18,715 nt of DNA, taken from JADJNW01 sp033761835 (GTDB lineage: Bacteria; Bacteroidota; Bacteroidia; Chitinophagales; Saprospiraceae). The number at the start of each line of letters is the position of its first letter. Within the stretch, counting starts at the first letter, position 1. The stretch spans positions 1-18,715 of the forward strand of contig JANRME010000296.1 of the NCBI GenBank assembly GCA_033761835.1. The letters are read 5' to 3'. Shown piece by piece: positions 14,474 through 18,715 of this stretch. The position numbers and the translations under genes were made by a program. The notes under the pieces are model-generated. The model saw only the letters and a program-made list of their open reading frames with translations, did no database searches and had not been told where the DNA came from.

Positions 14474-15736
14474 TTACTTTGTAATTATAGAAATTTGTGA
14501 ACTGCCGTCTTTAAATAAAAATTTGACATTTATAAATTCTTTATAGAAATAGACAAGCCATATTATAATAAATGGAATTGCTAATATAAAATATCTGGGT
14601 TCTGAAGTTAGCAAAATGTGACATCCCAAGTAACAAAGCATAAATAATGTCAATCCAGTTATTTCAAATGGCAATTTGAGTCGGTGTACCCATGCAGGAT
14701 AAAGCGTAAATACAAGTGGAATAAGGAAAATCGAATTAAAAAATAAATAAATATACACATCCACACTATGATAAGCATACGAGTATGGAACCCCAAAGAG
14801 CAACCGCAAGGTATTACATACAACATTAATCACATAATCTTTAGGGCTATTTTTGATATTCTGTACTGCCCTTTCTGAAAGCAAATCTTTTCTTTCTACC
14901 CAGGGTTTTGAATTAACTGCGCTCAAAAACTTTATATGTTCTGGATGTACCCCAGGTACTTTTCCCGCCAATACAGAATCAACTTCAAACCAAGAACCAA
15001 ATTCATTTTTGTAATTGGTACTCATCCAGTATAAAGCTTCTCCCCCATTTGTTCCAAAATAAAATTTTCTTCCCGTAAGCGAATAGGTATAGATAAAATA
15101 AGGAACTAAACAAGCAAAGCCAATTGCCATAATAAACGTGAATTTCAGGCTCTTTTTCGTTCTAAAAATCACATAATAAGCAAGTGAAAAAAGAAGCATT
15201 GCGATAATAGAATAGCCGATAACCAATTTGTTTTGAGCTAAAAAACCAAGTAATAATCCAGGTATTAAAGTAGATAATAGATTTAATTTTTCCGATTGAA
15301 GTAGCTTGATTGTAAAGTAAATAAAAGCACAAGTTAATAATAAACTCAAACAATCCGTTTGGTTTAATGCCAGTAAATAAAACATTGGGTAATATAATCC
15401 TAACAAATAGGAGAAAACCAATGCTATTTTTTCTTTATCGGTAAATAACAATATAGTTTTATATAAATAAATTATTGCCAGATATGTAAGCAATCCGTTC
15501 AATAATTTAGGCACGATAAGGGGTAATTCTAAGCCAACAAAAATAGATAGATATGCAGGGTATCCAAACCCGTTCATAAGATAAGGATTATCCGAGGTTG
15601 TAAAGAAGCCATTTGCAATATTATGAGCGTACTGGAAATACCTCGCCTCATCTTTTAGAAAATAGTCTTTGGATAAAAACAATATAATAATTGTGTATAA
15701 CACTAATAATGGAAAGAATTTAAATGCTATTTTCAT
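14474..15736 (-). CDS. GT-C (ArnT/PMT-like) membrane glycosyltransferase, paralog A
   Basis: A polytopic membrane protein of about 420 residues. The DEARY motif in the first extracytoplasmic loop (FLKDEARYFQYAHNIANG) and the late EPRYF segment match the layout of GT-C lipid-linked glycosyltransferases such as ArnT/PMT/GT39, in which the loop acidic residue binds the donor phosphate or acts in catalysis (family knowledge). About ten or more hydrophobic segments are visible. Starts: an ATG at 15745 adds three residues, while the ATG at 15736 (MKIAFKFF) aligns residue for residue with the neighbouring paralog (MKKVLQFLPLLILY), so 15736 is chosen. It is 73 nt downstream of that paralog, the likely product of a tandem duplication, and it is cotranscribed with wecB. 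Sugar and acceptor unknown. Confidence 0.8.
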   Translation of the reverse strand: MKIAFKFFPLLVLYTIIILFLSKDYFLKDEARYFQYAHNIANGFFTTSDNPYLMNGFGYPAYLSIFVGLELPLIVPKLLNGLLTYLAIIYLYKTILLFTDKEKIALVFSYLLGLYYPMFYLLALNQTDCLSLLLTCAFIYFTIKLLQSEKLNLLSTLIPGLLLGFLAQNKLVIGYSIIAMLLFSLAYYVIFRTKKSLKFTFIMAIGFACLVPYFIYTYSLTGRKFYFGTNGGEALYWMSTNYKNEFGSWFEVDSVLAGKVPGVHPEHIKFLSAVNSKPWVERKDLLSERAVQNIKNSPKDYVINVVCNTLRLLFGVPYSYAYHSVDVYIYLFFNSIFLIPLVFTLYPAWVHRLKLPFEITGLTLFMLCYLGCHILLTSEPRYFILAIPFIIIWLVYFYKEFINVKFLFKDGSSQISIITK

Positions 15737-15809
15737 CGTTTTCATCAAGATTATTTATTATCTGTTAATATCAAATTCTGTTAATGGCTGTATTATGAGT
15801 CAAGCGTGA

Positions 15810-17051
15810 TTAGCTTGGGTCGCTAAGCTTATTTTGAAATGTTATTTGCACAAAATATGTACTAACAAAAGCTATCCATAGTAGAATAAAAGGAAGTGCC
15901 ATAAAAAAATACCTCGGAACAGCGGACAACATGGCACAACCGGCGAAATAAATCATTACGAATAATACCATCCCGATTATCTCCGTTGGTATGGCGCGCC
16001 GATGTAAATAGGCAGGAAAAAAGCATAAAGCAAAAGCTAACATCAAGGGCATATTAATCATCAAGTAATAATACATAGACATATTTTGATGCATATACGA
16101 ATAAGGGTATCCAAACATAAGCCTTAAAGTATTAGGCAATATGTTTTTTATATAATCCTTAGGGTTATTTTTTATATTTTCTAATGCCGCTTTTGTAATA
16201 AAATCATTTTGCTCTACGAAGGATTTACTTGCAACCAAATCAGAAATCTCAGCGTGATTGGGATGCAAATTAGATACTAAATACTTCAATTCAGGGCTAA
16301 TGGCATACCACATACCATATTCATTTTCATGGGCAGTCGTCATCCAATATAACTGCTCCCCTCCATTTGTACCCAAGTACATACTCCTACCTGTCAATTT
16401 ATATGTATAAATAAGATAAGGAGTAAGACATAAGAGCCCCACAGTCATTATAGTGCTTAGTCTTCCGATTGTTTTAGTTTTAAATATTACATAATAAAAA
16501 ATGCCTATTATTAAACTCAGGAGAACAACATATACAAAAAATAACTTGGTCAATAAAAGATATCCCATCAATAAACCAGGAAGTATTATATTCCAAAGCT
16601 TAGGTTTTTCCATGCGGCATATCTTCATGCTATAAAATAAAAACCCACACAGTAAGAAAAAAGATAATGATTCGGTGATATTTAGTATCATCCATCTAAA
16701 CATTGGATAGTACAGTCCCATAATATAAGCAAAAAGCAATGCTTTTTTTTGAGGAATATAGCAGAGTAATGTATTATAAAAAAATAATACGCTTAAGAAA
16801 ATAAGTACTCCATTTACTAGTTTAGGGACGATCAAAGGAAGATTTAATCCCATAAAAAATGATAAGAAAATCGGATAACCAGGACCGTTCATTAAATAAG
16901 GGTTCTCCGTAGTGGTATAAAATCCATTAGCTATGTTCTGTGCATACATTAAGTATCTTGCTTCGTCTCTAAATGGTTCATTATCAGAGAATAGAGCAAT
17001 ATTAATAATATAAAGAATAAGTAAAGGTAAAAATTGTAATACTTTTTTCAT
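15810..17051 (-). CDS. GT-C (ArnT/PMT-like) membrane glycosyltransferase, paralog B
   Basis: A 413-residue polytopic membrane protein that is clearly homologous to its downstream neighbour over nearly the whole length. Shared blocks include DEARY, NIANGF, NPYLMNG, GLYYPMF, LTGR, GTNGGE, NPKDY/SPKDY, NTLRL, PYSY and the late PRYF. The DEARY motif lies in the first loop (FRDEARYLMYAQNIANG). The two differ in other loops (for example around HPNHAEIS against HPEHIKFL), so they may transfer different sugars or to different acceptors, or one may be partly specialised. ATG at 17051. It lies 60 nt from the formyltransferase gene on the same strand. Confidence 0.8.
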   Translation of the reverse strand: MKKVLQFLPLLILYIINIALFSDNEPFRDEARYLMYAQNIANGFYTTTENPYLMNGPGYPIFLSFFMGLNLPLIVPKLVNGVLIFLSVLFFYNTLLCYIPQKKALLFAYIMGLYYPMFRWMILNITESLSFFLLCGFLFYSMKICRMEKPKLWNIILPGLLMGYLLLTKLFFVYVVLLSLIIGIFYYVIFKTKTIGRLSTIMTVGLLCLTPYLIYTYKLTGRSMYLGTNGGEQLYWMTTAHENEYGMWYAISPELKYLVSNLHPNHAEISDLVASKSFVEQNDFITKAALENIKNNPKDYIKNILPNTLRLMFGYPYSYMHQNMSMYYYLMINMPLMLAFALCFFPAYLHRRAIPTEIIGMVLFVMIYFAGCAMLSAVPRYFFMALPFILLWIAFVSTYFVQITFQNKLSDPS

Positions 17052-17111
17052 GAGTCAAAATATATTCAGGTTTTAGGGAAATAATCATATTGAGATAAAA
17101 TATATTATCTA

Positions 17112-17888
17112 TCATATAAACCGGCCTCCTTTTTGTCTAAATTCTGCCCAATCTTTTTTATTTGGGAAAGCATAGTAAGATGGGCTTGCATCGTTAGCAA
17201 TAACCGCTTCCATTTGATTATTACGAATTTTTTCCAACGCTTCAAAACACAAATCAGCACTTATATCAAAACATTTTTGATAGAGTTGATCAACGGTGTC
17301 GTTTTGTTCAATTTGAATACTTTTTTGCGCGAGTATAATCCCTTTATCAATTTTGGACTCCATTGTATGAATCGTTACGCCTACAAAGTTTTCACCTTTA
17401 CGATAAGCGTGAAATACAGGCAATAGCCCCGCATAAGAGGGTAAAAGAGAAGAATGGCGGTTAATAGAGCAAATTTTTGGAATGCTTAACAACTTTTTTT
17501 TGAATATCAATGGGTTAGAGCTAATAATAATGTCAGGCTTTTTTGAAGCAATAAAATCCAGATATTCATCTTTATTTATATCGTATTCAATATGGATGTA
17601 ATCTACACCAAATTGTTTTAATACTCCGCTAACGCTATAGAACGTATCATTAGCAGAAAAAAATTTTTGTTTAATATCTAATTCCAGTTTTTTGATTACC
17701 AGTTTAGAAATTTCAATGGGCTTTAGATAGTACCAATATTTCTGAAAATACTTATCAAGACTATTTTTTGCCGGAACTTTTGTAACAAGCGCAGCGCCCA
17801 CATATTGATATGCCTTGTTTTTAAGTAATGCGGCGATAAAGGACGGCTGATAAAAACTGGTTTCTTCCAGTATCAAAAAAATTCGCAT
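17112..17888 (-). CDS. formyltransferase-fold enzyme, probably sugar N-formyltransferase
   Basis: The 258-residue protein has the core of the GART/Fmt formyltransferase fold, which uses 10-formyl-tetrahydrofolate. The catalytic triad motif is visible: Asn143 and His145 in INRHSSLLPSYAGLLPVFHA and Asp181 in SKIDKGIIL, with VGVTIHTMES between. It is shorter than Met-tRNA formyltransferase (about 310) and lacks its C-terminal anticodon-side domain, while size and neighbours fit the sugar N-formyltransferases of O-antigen clusters (WbtJ/FdtF type); this is inference. The N-terminal half (residues 1-110) is unlike the usual family and may bind the nucleotide sugar. It lies in a minus-strand glycan run. 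A short aminotransferase, which would make the amino sugar substrate, is not in the window. Confidence 0.75.
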   Translation of the reverse strand: MRIFLILEETSFYQPSFIAALLKNKAYQYVGAALVTKVPAKNSLDKYFQKYWYYLKPIEISKLVIKKLELDIKQKFFSANDTFYSVSGVLKQFGVDYIHIEYDINKDEYLDFIASKKPDIIISSNPLIFKKKLLSIPKICSINRHSSLLPSYAGLLPVFHAYRKGENFVGVTIHTMESKIDKGIILAQKSIQIEQNDTVDQLYQKCFDISADLCFEALEKIRNNQMEAVIANDASPSYYAFPNKKDWAEFRQKGGRFI

Positions 17889-17950
17889 ATTAATTTAATT
17901 TTGAAGGGGATTACATTATGTCAATTGCGCTTAAGTAGTCGAACAGTTTA

Positions 17951-17971
17951 ATAGTCAACAGTCGAGAGTCG
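17951..17971. repeat. three copies of a 7-bp AGTC-type repeat
   Basis: ATAGTCA, ACAGTCG and AGAGTCG (17951-17971) follow one another with period 7, in the gap between the formyltransferase and methyltransferase genes. Too short to be certain, but a second heptanucleotide repeat in the window. Confidence 0.4.
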
Positions 17972-18055
17972 CATTTGGTTGAAAATTAATAGTTTACGTC
18001 AATGAAAACCTATATTTTATTTAGAACAAATGCTTAAATATATATTAACTGGTAA

Positions 18056-18715
18056 TTATTTTTTTTGCAATTCAAAAGCATCATAGAGGCAAATTATTTT
18101 TGAGCCGTAAGTTGGAAAAGTTATATGCTTTCTTATTTCAAAAAACTCTAGAAGCGTAGGTACGATCCGCTGTCTTCTATCTTCAAAATCCTCTTTGACA
18201 CTTTTGCCTGTCAATAATGTAAAACCCATATCTACGATTGGAGATTTACCGGGCGTAATTATATAAAACCTCCCCTGTGCAGTAATGACGCGGGAAATTT
18301 CCTTACACGCTTTCATCAAATCAGGTATAAATTCTAAAGCACTGATGGCAACTATAGCGTCAAAGTAATGAGAATCAAATGGCAATTCCTCTGCAGAGCC
18401 TGAGAATAAATGTGAGTGAATACCATTATTACTTAGCGTTTCTTTAACCGCATAATGATGTTCGTGTATATCAATTCCATAAATTTCATTTGCATATTTA
18501 GAAAGTTCTGGGAAAAAAACGCCACTTCCATAGCCAACTTCCAGCATTTTTTCATGTTTTGAGCCTGCCATCATAGAAAGGCATAATTTGAAGCGCTGGC
18601 GTTGTATCATTCCAAGCAATCCTTTTTTATAATTCCAATCCGCATGATCTACGGGTCCTGTTTTAATTAATAAATCTTGAGGCAATAAACTTAGTTTGTT
18701 TGATGAAAACAGCAT
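18056..18715 (-). CDS. class I SAM-dependent methyltransferase (Methyltransf_11 type)
   Basis: A 219-residue methyltransferase. SAM motif I is EVGYGSGVFFPEL (Tyr in place of the usual Cys/Thr, glycines kept), then YGIDIHEH, then a GSAEELPFDSHYFDAIVAISALEFIPD block that is typical of this family, and a C-terminal FYIITPGKSP segment. The ATG at 18715 sits on the last base of the window, so upstream codons cannot be excluded, although MLFSSNKLSLL is a reasonable start. As the first gene of the minus-strand glycan run it could methylate a sugar or lipid intermediate, but the family is broad and the target cannot be told. It is 167 nt from the formyltransferase gene. Confidence 0.8.
   Translation of the reverse strand: MLFSSNKLSLLPQDLLIKTGPVDHADWNYKKGLLGMIQRQRFKLCLSMMAGSKHEKMLEVGYGSGVFFPELSKYANEIYGIDIHEHHYAVKETLSNNGIHSHLFSGSAEELPFDSHYFDAIVAISALEFIPDLMKACKEISRVITAQGRFYIITPGKSPIVDMGFTLLTGKSVKEDFEDRRQRIVPTLLEFFEIRKHITFPTYGSKIICLYDAFELQKK

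Overview
The window looks like chromosomal DNA of a Bacteroidota bacterium, probably of the Saprospiria/Lewinella type (inference). The signs are an FtsX/MacB-type permease ending in the usual NPVEVLRYE tail, a DUF4249-like lipoprotein, hardly any Shine-Dalgarno sequences, one good match to the Bacteroidota promoter (TTTG, then TAnnTTTG), moderate to low GC, and many short intergenic simple repeats. I see no tRNA, rRNA, insertion sequence or CRISPR array.

Left part (1-7331): the 3' part of an ABC-transporter permease; a XisH/XisI pair with its own promoter; a 40-bp palindrome; a small unknown gene on the minus strand; a THUMP/RlmL-type RNA methyltransferase whose C-terminus runs into a heptanucleotide repeat and overlaps a small secreted protein that carries a TTCCA-type repeat; and a membrane-anchored NACHT NTPase. 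Near its C-terminus the NTPase has a 60-residue stretch encoded by twenty 9-bp units in which almost only Leu/Arg swaps are seen.

Middle (7332-7947): a non-coding, repeat-built junction between the convergent NACHT and dnaK genes. It holds four 14-nt hairpins of identical geometry (REP-like), then a degenerate tandem array with an exact 21-bp register over about 270 bp, then the dnaK terminator.

Right part (7948-18715): housekeeping genes, namely dnaK, a lipoprotein, panB (pantothenate synthesis) and mltG (peptidoglycan terminase). A strong bidirectional terminator follows. Beyond it lies a minus-strand envelope-glycan gene run: SAM methyltransferase, formyltransferase, two tandem GT-C-type glycosyltransferase paralogs, and UDP-GlcNAc 2-epimerase. 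These probably make and assemble a modified surface sugar (inference).

The most unusual items are the 21-bp array, the Leu/Arg-switching repeat in the NACHT protein, the four-hairpin cluster and the stand-alone XisHI module.
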